From: Zygnema cylindricum
Taxonomy: Eukaryota; Streptophyta; Zygnematophyceae; Zygnematales; Zygnemataceae
Length of the DNA: 64,000 nucleotides
NCBI GenBank assembly: GCA_037447655.1
Contig: JBBHKE010001281.1
Coordinates: 243,498 to 307,497 of the forward strand
Direction of reading: 5' to 3'
Shown here: piece by piece, positions 35,780 to 47,700 of the stretch
Position numbering within the stretch: position 1 is the first letter of the stretch
Layout: the number at the start of each line of letters is the position of its first letter
The notes under the pieces: generated by a model
The model's database searches: none
Seen by the model: the letters and a program-made list of their open reading frames with translations, nothing else
What the model was told of the DNA's origin: nothing
Position numbers and translations under genes: made by a program

Positions 35780-36224
35780 TAGTGTTGTATTTCGGTAAAA
35801 AAATTATCGCGGTAACACAGATACCGATAGTTATCGGTTATCGAACGGTAAGAGTTACCGATATATTTGTACTTTTTGTACTTTCTGTCTGGAGTACACA
35901 TTGCAGGTTTTTTGTGGATCCCAAGGAAGAAAGGGACAAAGCCATGGCGTACATCGTTTTAACTGGAGCTGTACTGTAGACGTACATATTTATGCCGGCT
36001 ACTGTACTTTCGGCTTGTAGAAATGATATGATTGGAAGGAACCTCACTCGATAGGGGATGTGAGTAGGGCGCGTCGGGGGAATAACGCGAACGGTTGAGT
36101 GAACTGGACGTACATTTATCTGTACGGTACGTACAAATATATCCGTACCGATATATCGATTATCGGCAAACCGAAAAAAGGCCCATATCGGTTATCGACA
36201 AATCTTTACCAATACACAACACTA
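35780..36224. mobile_element. hAT-like MITE nested in a Harbinger-like element
   Basis: Ends TAGTGTTGTATTTCGGTAAA and, inverted, TAGTGTTGTGTATTGGTAAA. The flanking octamers CACATGAC (35772-35779) and CACTTGAC (36225-36232) differ at one base, as expected of an old 8-bp hAT duplication. The empty site is visible in the related element at 16161-17088 (reverse complement of GTCGTCATGTG near 16317-16327). The 445-bp interior is non-coding, with CGATATATCG palindromes. Confidence 0.8.
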
Positions 36225-36606
36225 CACTTGACGTCAAACATAAAGTACATTCAAAGTATCGACTTGACGTTTGCTATACTTTTAAAGAATTGATTTTTTT
36301 GTATGGCTAAAGTTTTTCTCGTACGTAACTGCGTTTTGGGTCAAAACGACAAAAAAAAGCATAGATGTCCTATGCGCTTAAAACGCACGGAGTAAACTAA
36401 CGAATATTACGTAGAGTGCGTATAAAACAATTTCAAACTTTTAAAATTCTTAAGTAAAATTCGTACTTTTTTTTGGACTTCCAAATTTCAAAAATTTTCA
36501 ATATTCAATACCCTAAAAAACTGAGAAGTGCAACGAACTCGCGGCGAGCGCTGTAATTTACGGCGTATCCAACGTCGGCTTCCTTCTAAAGACAGAGTGG
36601 AGGACA

Positions 36607-37642
36607 TGTTGAAATTTATAGATTTCTAGAGTATTTTCTAGGTTTAAATATGTTTGTATAAAAGGAAAAGAAAAGGACGGACAGCCTGCCTCCACCACCG
36701 CTCTCTAGCCCCCATACTTGTTGTAGTGACTGAAGGTTAGAGAGGGTGGTTGATCCATGGATGCCTTAGTTCAACATGCAACTATTTTTATTAGGTTACT
36801 AAAAATATACTTGACGGACCAGAGATTTGATCCCGGTACCTACACTTCGTCAAGTCGGCCGGTAGCGGTCAGTTTTATCCTAATAGACTAGGACCAATGC
36901 TAAGTGCTATGGTATGTGATAGATATATATATAGTTTGGGTGAATTAAATCCATTTAACTACAACCGTTTACGGCGTATATAGATTCAGTTTTAGAAAGA
37001 ACGTCGTACGATAGTAATTCAAAACGGATACCACGCATTTTGTTTCGACAGCGAAACAAATGTCGCGCAAGTATTTATTACGGCTAAGATTGCGTTTTGC
37101 ATAAAATCCAACGGCGCACATCATCGCCGAAATCCCGGAGTGGTCACTTTGGCGTTTTCTGACGTGACATGACCTGGAGCCACGTGGAAAGATGACATTC
37201 GATCATAGGAATTCCGAGGAACGTACGGACGAGTGAAATGCGGACACGCGTACGCTTAATAGCCTTGTCGTACATAGGCCGTACAAAAGGTACACCGGCA
37301 GTAGTACTTTTTGTACGGTACAGTAATCTGATTGGTCCGTACTTCAATAGATAGAAGTTATTAGAGAGAATCAGGACTTATAAATTTTTTGTAGGTAGTC
37401 AACTCTCCCTTTGAGAGTTTGTACAAATTGGCATTTTTTACTCCCTCATAACTTATCGCCTGGTTAGGCGTTTTCAGAGATCTTTTTCCTACGGACTCAG
37501 GGGAGTCCACGCTGCACGTGGGTGCATTCAGATTGTCAGCTTGATTGCCAGGCCAGCAGTGGCTGTGGGTTAAAGTGGGCTAGTTAACAACTATATAGAG
37601 GCTTCATGTATTCTGTAGTCCAATGGAGGACACAGAATTGCA
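36607..37642 (+). mobile_element. Solo LTR of copia family 1
   Basis: It starts TGTTGAAATTTATAG and ends GGACACAGAATTGCA, like both LTRs of the element at 51963-58341. It is 1036 bp long and flanked by a perfect 5-bp duplication GGACA (36602-36606 and 37643-37647). There is no internal sequence, so it arose by LTR-LTR recombination. It carries a G-box at 37181-37186 and a gag start codon at 37623 (MEDTELQ). Confidence 0.9.
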
Positions 37643-37699
37643 GGACAGACGAAAATACGCGCGCGCAAATGACGCAAAACGGCTCAAGAAAGCCGCCGT

Positions 37700-37990
37700 T
37701 GGAGATGCCATAAATTCCGTCGCTCAGATAAATTACGCGTGCGAGACGTCATAAATTCCGCGGCTCGTCGCTCAGATAAAAATACGGGCGCGAGACGCCA
37801 TAAATTCCGCGACTCGCCGCTCAGATATATATACGCCTGCAAAACGCCATAGGTTCCACGGCTCGCCACTCAGATAAAAATATGCGCGCGAGACGCCAAA
37901 AATTCGCGGCTCGCCACTCAGATAAAAATACACGAGGGAGACGCCAAAAATCCGCCGCTTGCCGTTCAGATAAAAATAAGCGCGGGCAAA
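37700..37990. repeat. Tandem array, about 49-bp unit, six copies
   Basis: Six units with the word GCTCAGATAAAAATACGCG spaced 47-49 bp (around 37722, 37770, 37819, 37868, 37917, 37964), each with GAGACGCCATAAATTCCGCG. Longer direct repeats of an AAGTGCAACGAAC...GGAGTGGA segment flank it (about 36520-36606 and 38007-38095). The solo LTR split the first of these. Confidence 0.8.
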
Positions 37991-38342
37991 TGAAGCGAAA
38001 GTGCAAAACTGAAAAGTGCAACGAACAAGTGACGAGCGGCGGAATTGACGGCGTCTCCAACGACAGCTTCCTTCTGAAGACGGAGTGGAAGACAAAAAAT
38101 ACGCGCGCGCAAATGAAGCATTTTTTTTAGTGTCCCTACAACTTTTTGTACAGTGTGAGACATACCAAATTTACGAAAGCTACGATACAAACGAATACTA
38201 CGTAGTTTTCGTAAAAAAGCACAAATCCGTACGAATTCGACATCAATGGAAAAAGTTCGATACTTTAACACATGGGGACATACCCTAATAATGATTCATG
38301 GTTTAGTATACACTCTCTTCGTAAAAACAACGGTTATGTACC

Positions 38343-39225
38343 TGCAATTCTGTGGTCTCCATTGACCCATAGAATGAGCAGCCTATATAAAGCCTATAGG
38401 ATAATATTTGCCCCTTCTACTTTCCCGCTGAATAAGCGCCTCCCAGGCACACAAATATTCTGACCACTCTCACCCCTGTGAGGACAAGACTCCCTTGAGT
38501 CAAACGCAAAAAGAATCACTGAATATGGTTGGTCAAAGATGACCTTTATAGTTAAAAACTCTCTTAGAGAGAGGTACCTCAATTTCACTAAGTCATGGTC
38601 TGCCTACATACGACTGCCTACTACTAAACCCTAGTCCAATAGAAACACTATATAGTACAAGAAGGTACATTAGGCGATGTACTTATTGTACGGCCATTGT
38701 ACGACATGGCTTTCAAAGTGACGTTTGTCAAAACGGGAGCCATGGTTCCTCCTCCCATCTTCTTCGGTATCCAATAGTATGGTGCCACGTGGCATCGCGT
38801 GACGCTATCCCCAAAGGCCGCCGAAAGTTTATTGCAGGTGGCGGCTGCAATTGTGGCCATCCGATCAGTTGTATTTATGCGGCTTCAATTCGCTTCCATG
38901 CATGAATTGATTAATGTGTGTTTTCGTTAGTTTGCTGCAAATTAGCCCGTTTTACAAATACATAAATATGCGTAAAACGTATTACGTATATCGTTTCGCT
39001 AGTGCCTTAATGGATAAAGATAAGGTCTAAGTAGTATTCCGTAGACGCCGGTTCAAATCTGGCTACGGCGGCAGTGTTTTGCTAAAACTAGTAAAACACT
39101 TTCTAATTCATTTTGCCTCCTTCTAAATGATGCGGCAACCATGGCGTGCCTTTGGTCCTCTCTTTCTCTCTCTTGACATTCTAACTAAAATATAGAAGTG
39201 AACTATTAGTCACCTCTTTTCAACA
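38343..39225 (-). mobile_element. LTR of copia family 3, minus orientation
   Basis: Read on the minus strand it starts TGTTGAAAAGAGG (39225) and ends CACAGAATTGCA (38343), matching the LTR at 62658-63545. It is 883 bp, with a G-box at 38786-38791 and a gag start (METTELQ) near its end. The sequence just outside its start (39226-39245, minus sense AATAAATGGAG) looks like a polypurine tract. It may therefore be a 3' LTR with internal sequence beyond rather than a true solo LTR. The flanking pentamers GTACC and CTCCA do not match. Confidence 0.75.
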
Positions 39226-40585
39226 CTCCATTTATTTTTCCAATACAGACCTAGAAAAAACATAAATTTCAACAGAAGATCCTTATCCTGGAATTCTCGC
39301 CCCCCATAGATGACTGGAGAAGAAGATCTAAATCCCCTTATAAAAGTACTCCGATGTGAGCACCTATCCTCTTTAACCTAAAGAGACAGGTGGATTTTTC
39401 AGTACTGTGCTTTTTCCACCGGAAGCCGAATAAATGCTACTCCCCTTACCACTCTCCAAAGAATAGGAAAGGAAGGATTGTCGTTTGATCCGGCCCACAA
39501 GAACTCAAGACAGAAACCCAACGTTGACCACAATAGTACGCAAATAACTCCCACGCAGAAATATAGAAACAATGAAAATCGGCTCTTTCATATTTAACAA
39601 TATCACCTTGCCCCAGAGAATGGGATAAGATACAGGTAAACAATAATGGAGAAGCAAGCAAACATACCCCGGAGTGCAAAGATGACCAAACCCAAAAGAA
39701 GGAAACTCACATAATGGCCCCGAAGACAGGTATGAGTCTCCCTCACCCCTCGGTTCCGCTGTACGAATCCGACAAGATTCTTCTAAGTTTCAAACAGCGA
39801 AAGTCCAAAACCGCCCAAAGAGAGAATAGTGCCAACCACCCACCCGAGCTACGGTCTCCACAAAAGACAATCCAAAAAAAAGATGGCAATAGAGTCAACG
39901 ACACAATGCAAGAGTTCTCCAATAAAAAGGTTGATTTAATTCTCTGTGGGTTTTCTCAGGAGACAGTACTGAAAAAGCAACCTGTCTCCCTCGGCCCCAA
40001 GTGCCTTATACAAGCAAAGTTTGTCCTATTGATAGTACCAAAATCAAAGCAATACCAGGAGGCAATCACTGGCCAGGAACTGTTATCGTAGGGACATAAG
40101 ACAAAACATGTTGTACTACACTCAGGGCAAAAAGTTAGGCGACTATTTCCGGCTAGATTGGAAGCCTCGTAATTTTCTATGATAAAATTTTCAGCAACAA
40201 AGTTCTAAATTCACGTGAAACTTCTAACTTTAACTCACATTAATAAATGCTCTACCCGGCTGGTGGACCTGAACTAATGTCCAACTGATAGCCAACAGCA
40301 AAATCTACAAGACTATCCCAAGAGTTACGTGCCGTTCCACAATGTAGCCCTCAATGGGACAGTTGGCAACTGGTCAAAAGTACCAGGAGGGTAATCTTTG
40401 GAACGGAGTAACTTTGTCGTCCGGCCTCCGTTAGGCGCGAAATAAAGTGCGTTCTGTTCAGTTAGAAAAATAGAAGAATCTGGTCCGGCTGAGTGCGCTC
40501 CTTTCCCCGTACTTTAATGACCGTACAGAGGAAAAAGGCTCGGGAATCCTTGGTAAGATAAAAGGGGTGTCTGTGAAGCACATGA
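39226..40585. other. Unassigned 1.36-kb stretch, probably retroelement internal or UTR sequence
   Basis: It sits between a minus-oriented family-3 LTR and a minus-oriented copia RNase H fragment, where the 3' part of such an element would be. However, it carries no copia protein motif, and the pol homology stops abruptly after the KHMDI motif near 40590. No gene was seen. Confidence 0.4.
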
Positions 40586-40587
40586 GC

Positions 40588-41433
40588 TTCACAAATATCC
40601 ATATGCTTAGCTTTGAAGTGATGTTTCGGATTAGCTTTAATAGAGATATCAGCTTGATTATCACAAAAAACATTTTGAGTTCTTGTCTTCATGAACCCAA
40701 GTTCTTCAAGAAGAGATTTCACCCACATTAATTCTTTGGTAGCAGCACAGGAAGCCATGTATTCAACCTCGATAGTGGACTGAGCAACTACTTTATGTTG
40801 CTTGCTACTCGAACAACATTCATCGGATCCAATTTGCAACACATATCCAGGCGTACACCGCCTTAAAGGCACATCTTTATAACTGGCATCACTCCATGTT
40901 GTGATGTCAGTGTGCTCCCCTCCCAAATACAACCACAATTCCCTTGTCCCCACCAGATACCTCATCACCCTTTTGGCAGCCTCCCAGTCTCTCTTTCTTG
41001 GTTCATTTAGACTCTTGCTGAGGACTCTTACGGCTGCAGCTATATTCGGCCGGGTACAATTCATAAAATATATTAAATTGCCTACAAGCTGCTGATAAGG
41101 GATATTTTCCATAAATCTTCTTTCTATCTCACGTATCTCATCATTTATGATCAATATTCCTCCCTCTTCACTCCTCCACTCACTTTCTTTAAATCCATGG
41201 GAGTAGTACATCCGTTTGATTTCTCCATTTGAATTTTTTCTAGCATATTACCAATTGCTTCTTTCTGAGTGAGTCTTATAATCCTATTCCCTCTATCTCT
41301 CTCCATTTGAATTCCCAAAATGTACTTTGCTTCGCCGAGATCTTTCATGTCAAAGCGGCTTCTAAGATCCCGTTTTAGTTTGTTAATTTTATCTAATGAC
41401 TAGCTTAAGACCAACAAATCATCCACATTGCTA
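40588..41433 (-). pseudogene. Copia pol fragment (RT C-terminal part and RNase H), minus strand
   Basis: On the minus strand: a NVDDLLVLS-like remnant of the RT active site, DMKDLGEAKYILGIQMERD, then the RNase H region with YFMNCTRPNIAAAVRVLS, TTWSDASYKDVPLRRCTPGY, STIEVEYMASCAATKELMWV and FCDNQADISI. It is closest to the family-1 pol at 56218-57147. Frameshifts and stops separate the pieces. The left end is cut off after KHMDI, and the right end joins a plus-strand family-2 fragment head-on at about 41433. Confidence 0.8.
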
Positions 41434-42392
41434 GAGTAAAACACGCTCTTAATTCAAAATTTGAATTGAAGGATTTGGGTGAGGATAAATACATTCTTGG
41501 AATACAAGTTGAAAGAGATAGAGAAAAGAAAATCATTAGGCTAACTCAAAAGGAAGCGATAGGAAACATGTTCGAAAAATTTGGCTTGGCTGATGCCAAA
41601 GGTTGTGCAACTCCTATGGAGTATAAGCAAAAACTTGAAGGAATGGAGCATGAGTTTGGAGTCATAATAGATGAGGAACTCAGTGCATAAGAGCAAAAAT
41701 TTATGTCCCAAGTGCCCTACTGACAAGTAGTAGGAAGTCTAATTTACTTCAGGAATTGCACTAGGCCCGATATAGCTGCAGCTGTTGGTGTATTGAGCAG
41801 AAGTCTGCAAAATCCACGAAAGAGAGATTGGGAGGCTGCAAAAAGGGTGTTAAGGTATCTTGTTGGGACTAGAAATCTTTGGCTTTTTTTTGGGAGGGGA
41901 CAAGGTTAGCATTAATACTTGGAGTGATGTTAGTTATAGTGATGTGCCTAGGACGAAGTCTACAATGGGTATGTCATTCAGATTAAAGTTGGTACTTGTA
42001 GTTGGAGTAGTAAACTTCAAAAGTTCACGGCTCAATCTACTATGGAAGCCGAATACATGGCTGCGAGCTCAACCTTGAAAGATTTACTATGGATTAAGGC
42101 ATATTTTCAAGAATAAGGTTTTACGCAACACGAGACACAAATAATGTAGTGCGACAATTAAGCAGCCATTTCGGTGGCTACAAACCCAAGTCACCATTTT
42201 CAGAGTTAACATATGGACATTCGGCTACATTTGGAACGAGAGAAAGTTTTTGCAAATGTAGTCAAGCTTTGTTATTTGCCTGATGAGAAAATGGTTGCGC
42301 ACATGTTGACAAAAGCCCTTCCCGCTCCTAAATTGGAGAACTGCAGAAAGCATGTGGTCTAAGTGAGTAAGCCTTCTAAAGCTTAACGGGAG
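41434..42392 (+). pseudogene. Copia pol 3' fragment (RT/RNase H), family 2
   Basis: It begins mid-RT (RVKHALNSKFELKDLGEDKY), continues ILGIQVERDRE, ATPMEYKQKLEG and TRPDIAAAVGVLSRSL, and reaches RNase H and the pol C-terminus (KLCYLPDEKMVAHMLTKALP), with many stops and frameshifts. It runs into LTR A. The missing 5' part and the head-on junction with the minus-strand fragment show a rearrangement. Confidence 0.8.
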
Positions 42393-43081
42393 TATTGAAA
42401 AGTAAGCTTTTGTAATTCTTAGAAAATTTGAGTGAAGGACTTAGAATATTTTTGGATTACCAATTGTTGAATATTGACCAAATTTAGTGTAGGTTTTTGT
42501 AGTATCTACACGATTAGATATCTTTAAGTAAATTTGGGTATAGGGCCGCCAATGAATGTGGACGTGATAAGAATCACCCGGATTTTTAGGGTGTAGATAT
42601 TATTAGTAGACAATTCTGGTCCAAACACTTAGATTTTTGTCAGTAGGGTGTCAGGTGAACCATGTACATACGTTTTTTTATGTTTTCTAGATCTTTTAGA
42701 TGTTTTCTAGATCTTTTGAGTATTTAGTTCAATAAGGATTGATCAATTCAATACAGAATGTACATTCTACACAAGAATTAAGGAAATGAGAGCACTGAGT
42801 GCAGTTTAAGGTGTTTTATCCTCTATTGTCTCTAATTTGCTTGTGGTACATGTTTGTTTGGTTAAAATACCACTTTCGTTTGGAGTTACATATCTTACAC
42901 TATAGATCTAGAATTTTAGGCATTTCTCTTTGGGTTTTTTCGCTAACATGTGTGATAATGGCTCAGCTCCTATTGCAAGTGCTCCTATTAGCCCTAGTGC
43001 TCCAACTGCTCCTGCTAGTGTAAGTGTGACTCCTAGTGGGAGTGGATCACAGCCGAGTCTTAATGCCCATGACCTTCAACA
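42393..43081 (+). mobile_element. Family-2 copia LTR (LTR A)
   Basis: Starts TATTGAAAAGTAAGC after a purine run (ACGGGAG) and ends GACCTTCAACA, 689 bp. It carries an ATG (42948) opening a Ser/Ala/Pro-rich leader frame. It follows one pol remnant and precedes another, so it serves as 3' LTR of the left piece and 5' LTR of the right piece. No primer-binding site follows it. Confidence 0.85.
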
Positions 43082-44062
43082 CATAAGACCCTCTAACGTT
43101 GACGGAAGCTTTTTCAAGTTATGAGAGGGAACACTGGGTGGAAGCACTCTATGAAGAAATGAAATCCATCATGGAGGCCCAAACATGGGATCTCGTGGAA
43201 CTTCCTCCAGGGAGAAATGCTATTGGAAGTAAATGGGTGTTTAAATTATAATTGAACCCAGATAATACCATAACCAGGTATAAGGCTCACTTAGTTGCTA
43301 AGGAATATAATAAAAAGGAGGGGATGGATTATGAAGAAACATTTTCATTGGTTGTAAGGTTTCCATCTGTACGCATGTTACTTACACTAGCTGCCATAGA
43401 GGATTTTGACATTCACCAAATGGATGTCAAAATTGCCTATTTGCATGGTGATTTAGATGAGGTTATTTACTTGAAGGAGCCTGAGGGTTATGAGGAAGCA
43501 GGAAAAGAAAATCTTGTGTGCAGACTTTAAAATCTTTGTATGGCCTAAAACAAGCCATAGCCAATGGAAGAGAAAGTTAGATGAGTTCTTGATAGGATTA
43601 GGATTTACTAAAATTACCTTAGATCATTCAGTATATGTGATGTGTGGTGATAATCCAGATTAGGTGATATTCATTGCTGTGTATGTTGATGATTTGCTGC
43701 TAATTAGTAGGAACAAAGAAGGAATTGCTAGAATAAAACACGCTCCTAATTCAAAACTTGAAGTGAAGGATTTGGGTGAGGCTAAATATATCTTGGGATA
43801 CAAGTTGAAAGAGATAGAGAAAAGAAAATAATTAGGCTTAATCAAAAAGAAGCGATAGGAAACATGTTGGAAAAATTTGGCTTGGCTGATGCCAAAGGTT
43901 GTGCAACTCCTATAGAGTATAAGCAATAGTTTGGAGTCAATAGAAGGAATGAAGCATGAGTTTGGAGTCATAATAGATGAGGAACTTAGTCCAGAAGAGC
44001 AAAAATGTATGTCCCAAGTACCTTACAGACAAGTAGTAGGAAATGTGATTTACTTCATGAAT
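43082..44062 (+). pseudogene. Copia RT fragment of the outer family-2 element
   Basis: Right after LTR A the sequence jumps into pol, near the region that reads MEAQTWDLVELPPGR. RT motifs follow: YEETFSLVVRFPSVRMLLTL, IHQMDVKIAYLHGDLDEV and the YVDD box (VYVDDLLLISRNKEG near 43680-43720). Frameshifts lie at 43248, 43530 and 43800. Gag, protease and integrase are deleted. It stops at TGAAT (44058-44062), where the inner element inserted, and resumes at 49542. Confidence 0.85.
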
Positions 44063-44746
44063 TATTGAAAAGAAAGCTTTAGTAAGTTATAGAAATTAGT
44101 CTAGGACTTAAATATTTTTAGAATACCAACTATTCAATATTGACCAAATTTAGTGTGGAATTATTTGCAGTATCTACACGAATAGTTATCTTTCAGTAAA
44201 TTAGTGTGTAGGGCCGCTAATGAATGTGGACATGGTAAGAATCACTTGGATTTTTAGGGAATGGATATTGTTAGTGGAAAATTCTGGTCCAAACACTTAG
44301 ATTTTTGTCAAGAGAGTGTCTAGTGAACCTTGTACATACATTTTAGATATTTCAAAGATCTTTAGAGTATTTAATTCAATTAGGAATGATCAATTTGATA
44401 TAGAATGTACATTCTACACAGATTTTAAAGAAATGAGAGCACTAAGTGCAGTTTAAAGTGTTTTGTGCAATTGTCATTTATTTGCTTGAAGTACACGTTT
44501 GTTTGGTTGAAAGACCTCTTTCATTTGTAATTATATATCTTACAGTATTGATCTAGTCTGATAGGTATTCCTCTTCGGGTTTGCTTCTGCTAACATGTCT
44601 GATAATGGCTCAGCTCCTTCTGCAAATGCTCATATTAGCCCTAGTACTCCACCTGCTCCTCCAGGGACGAATATCCCAGCAGGTGCAAGTGTGACTCCTA
44701 GTCGGAGTAGATCACAGCCGAGTCTAAATGCCCATGACCTACAATA
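44063..44746 (+). repeat. 5' LTR (LTR B) of the inner family-2 element
   Basis: 684 bp with TATTG...CAATA inverted ends. It contains the gag start codon at 44595; the leader frame runs to the LTR end and continues across it. Confidence 0.85.
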
Positions 44747-47700
44747 GGTTATGGGCCCACCGCCCACATTGCCTATTTTTGACGGAACTGACTTCTTATA
44801 CTGGGAAGATATGTTGAGCTCATATTTCAAGGAGAGGGACTTGTCACCCATTGTGGAAGGAACAGCGAATGTGACTGCGCCGGATTGGAGAAAGAAGAAT
44901 CTCCACTGCCTCAATGTCTTGAAGCAGTCAATGACAAAAGACTTGGTAATGTCGTATCTTGAGATGAAGAAAGCTTCTGAAGTTTGGTTTAGTGTACGTG
45001 CTATGTATGTTCAGCTAGATGTTACTGTCCAAACTAACATAGCCACTCAGATTTTTGAATTTAAGTATTTTGGAGGTAGTATGTCAGACCATTGTCATGC
45101 TATGAAAAGGTTGTTCCTTCAGAGTACTAGTGCACGTGGGGATTTGTCACCACCTCAGCAGGCAATGTTATTGATGAAAACTCTGCCCCATGAATATAAG
45201 GGAGCCATGGATAGGCTTAGGGGTCTTCCACAAACCAATGGAATATTGGGTTAGCTTGCTCTTTTTAAACAAAGAAGATAACCAGATTTCACAAAGAGGT
45301 AGTTGTAAGTCCGTGCACGCACTAGCTAACTAGTTTTTAGACTCTAAAAATGGCAGTGGCAGTGGTAGAGGTAGTGGTCCTAAAATGTCACCATTAACCT
45401 GTTATTATTGTGATGAAAAAGGGCATGTGTTCAGAATGTGTCATGCTTACAAAAGAGCGAAAGCCAGAGGAATTTTTTGCTCAGGTTGGGACGATAGCCG
45501 GTTTCCTTCTCATTAAGGTGGTCGACCAACTTCTCTTTTCAATGAACTTAAGGAAGAGGGTGTTAGCAGCTTTCCCGACAACACTGAAAAGAAATACTTT
45601 GCGATGGCACAAGCAACGGAAGGCGTGGAGGAAGACGAATGGATTATGGACTCCGGTGCATCTTCCCACATATGCCGCAATCGCCATCTATTTGAGAGTA
45701 TTCAATCTATTTCACCCATCAAAATTTATTTTAGTGATAATACCTTTGTTGAGTCAAAAGCAAAGGGGAGGGTGTCACTTATGTTGAATGTAGATGGAAA
45801 ACCTGTGAAAAGGGTTTTAGAAGATTTGTTGCATGTCCAAGTTTTTAAAAGAAACTTGTTCTCTACATTAGTGATAGAAAAGAAAGGTTTTAAAACTATA
45901 TGTTAGAATGGAAAAAAAACAGTGAGTAAAAATGGGAAAAGAGCTGCAGAGGGATTTGCTGGTGGAAATAATTTGTATCAATTAAGTCTTGCAAATGATA
46001 ATGACAATGATGTTATGTACTCAAGTGTAATCAGTGATTGTGATTTATGGCATAAACGTTTAGGACATGTGAATTATGATAGATTAGAAAAGATGGTAAA
46101 TCAAAAAATGGTGGAAGGGGTAAAAATTAGTCAAAAACCATCATCAAATGTATGTAATGGTTTTGCAATGGGAAAAATTCATAAGTTTCCTTTCCCTTTG
46201 CAAAATGATCAGTGCTTAAACTAATTTTTCAAATGTATGGGGGTCATCTAGGAATCCATCTATGGGAGGTGCTAAGTTTATCTTACCTCTACTGATGGAT
46301 ATAGTAAATTTACTACAGTATACTTTTTGAGAAGTAAGGATGGAGTTTTTTCAAAATTTAAGGAGTATAAGGCTTGGGTTGAGAATCTACATATGAGAAA
46401 GATAGCGGGATTTAAATGTGATAATGGAGGCAAGTACATTTCTACTGAGTTTGCAATATTCCTAAAATTGCATGGAATCTCACGTCAACTAACCGTTTCT
46501 TATTCTCCGGAACAAAACGATGTTTCAGAAAGGATGAATAGGACCATATTAGAGTGTGCTACGACAATGATGGCTGATCTGGACATAGATTTCAAGTATT
46601 GGGTAGAGGCTATGCATTATGCAGCTTATGTGAGAAAGTGGCTAGGAAAAAGGCAGTAAAAGATAAAACTCCTTATGAAATTTGGACAGGAAACAAACCA
46701 GATGTAAGTCACTTCAAAGTGTTTGGAAGTAAGGAATTCTTGCCAGATAATGATCCATAAAAATGGAAAGTAGAGCCAAAGGCATACCAGGTATATTTTT
46801 AGGGTATGATGATCATGCCAAGGGTTATAATGTATATAACATTAAGAGAAATAGAGCTATGGTAGCCAAAAACATCATAGCGAAAGATGAGGGAAAAGGA
46901 GTAGATGTATTTAGTCAATGTAGCGATGAAAAGAAAGATGAAAGTGTTGATTATATCTTTTTAAAGGAAAATCCTATGTTTTTCAAGAAAAATGTAAAAA
47001 TGCAGTTAGTTTAACTCAAAATGACTTGGAATCATCTTCTGCACCAGAAACAGGAAGTTTTATGCCCGAAAGAGTTGTAGAATCTCCTCTACCTCAAGCC
47101 GAAACTGAATCACAAGAAGAATCACATGTATCAAGGAGGAGGACTCAGCCATCTGTACCAGCGACTGAATTTCAAGGTGGAGTTACACGAAGTGCACGAC
47201 TCAGGGGAGAAAGTGCAGCCTTTGCTCACTCAGCACACACAAAAGAACCTCCTACATTAACAAAAGCTTTTTCGTGTAATGAAAGGGAACACAGGGTGGA
47301 AGCAGTTAATGAGGAAATGAAGTGCATCATGGAGGCCCAAACATGGGATCTGGTGGAACTTCCTCCAGGAAGAAAGGCTATTGGAAGTAAATGGGTGTTT
47401 AAATTAAAATTAAACCTAGATAATACTATAAACATGTATAAGGCTCGCTTGGTTGCTAAGGGATATAATCAAAAGGAGGGGATAGATTATGAAGAAACAT
47501 TTTCACCGGTTGTAAGGTTTCCATCTGTCCGGATCTTACTTACATTAGCTGCCATAGAGGATTTTGACATCCACCAAATGGATGTCAAAACTGCATTTTT
47601 GCATGGTGATTTAGATGAGGTCATTTATATGAAGCAGCTAGAGGGTTAGGAGGAAGCAGGAAAAGAAAAACTTGTGTGCAGACTTTTAAAATTGTTGTAT

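Larger units (their letters stand above)
35510..38285. mobile_element. Harbinger-like element broken by nested insertions
   Basis: 35510-35779 and 36233-36345 align, inverted, with the 16161-17088 element: the TTTGGACTGTAG, GACGTAGGTAC and CGCCAAAATGCGTTCACATG words occur in the same order. The matching right end is at about 38248-38285 (ATACTTTAACACATGGGGAC then ATACCC). Between them lie a hAT-like element (35780-36224), a solo copia LTR (36607-37642) and a 49-bp tandem array. The left flank is TTA and the right flank TAA, so the duplication has decayed or the ends are chimeric. Confidence 0.65.

Noticed and set aside
37772-38095. Minus-strand frame with a repeated YFYLSGEPR motif
   Set aside because: It reflects the 49-bp tandem array. 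The repeat length is not a stable multiple of three and there is no gene context.
38998-39070. tRNA-Arg-like gene on the plus strand
   Set aside because: It lies inside the minus-oriented family-3 LTR, has mismatched stems and corresponds to the module at 62808-62872.
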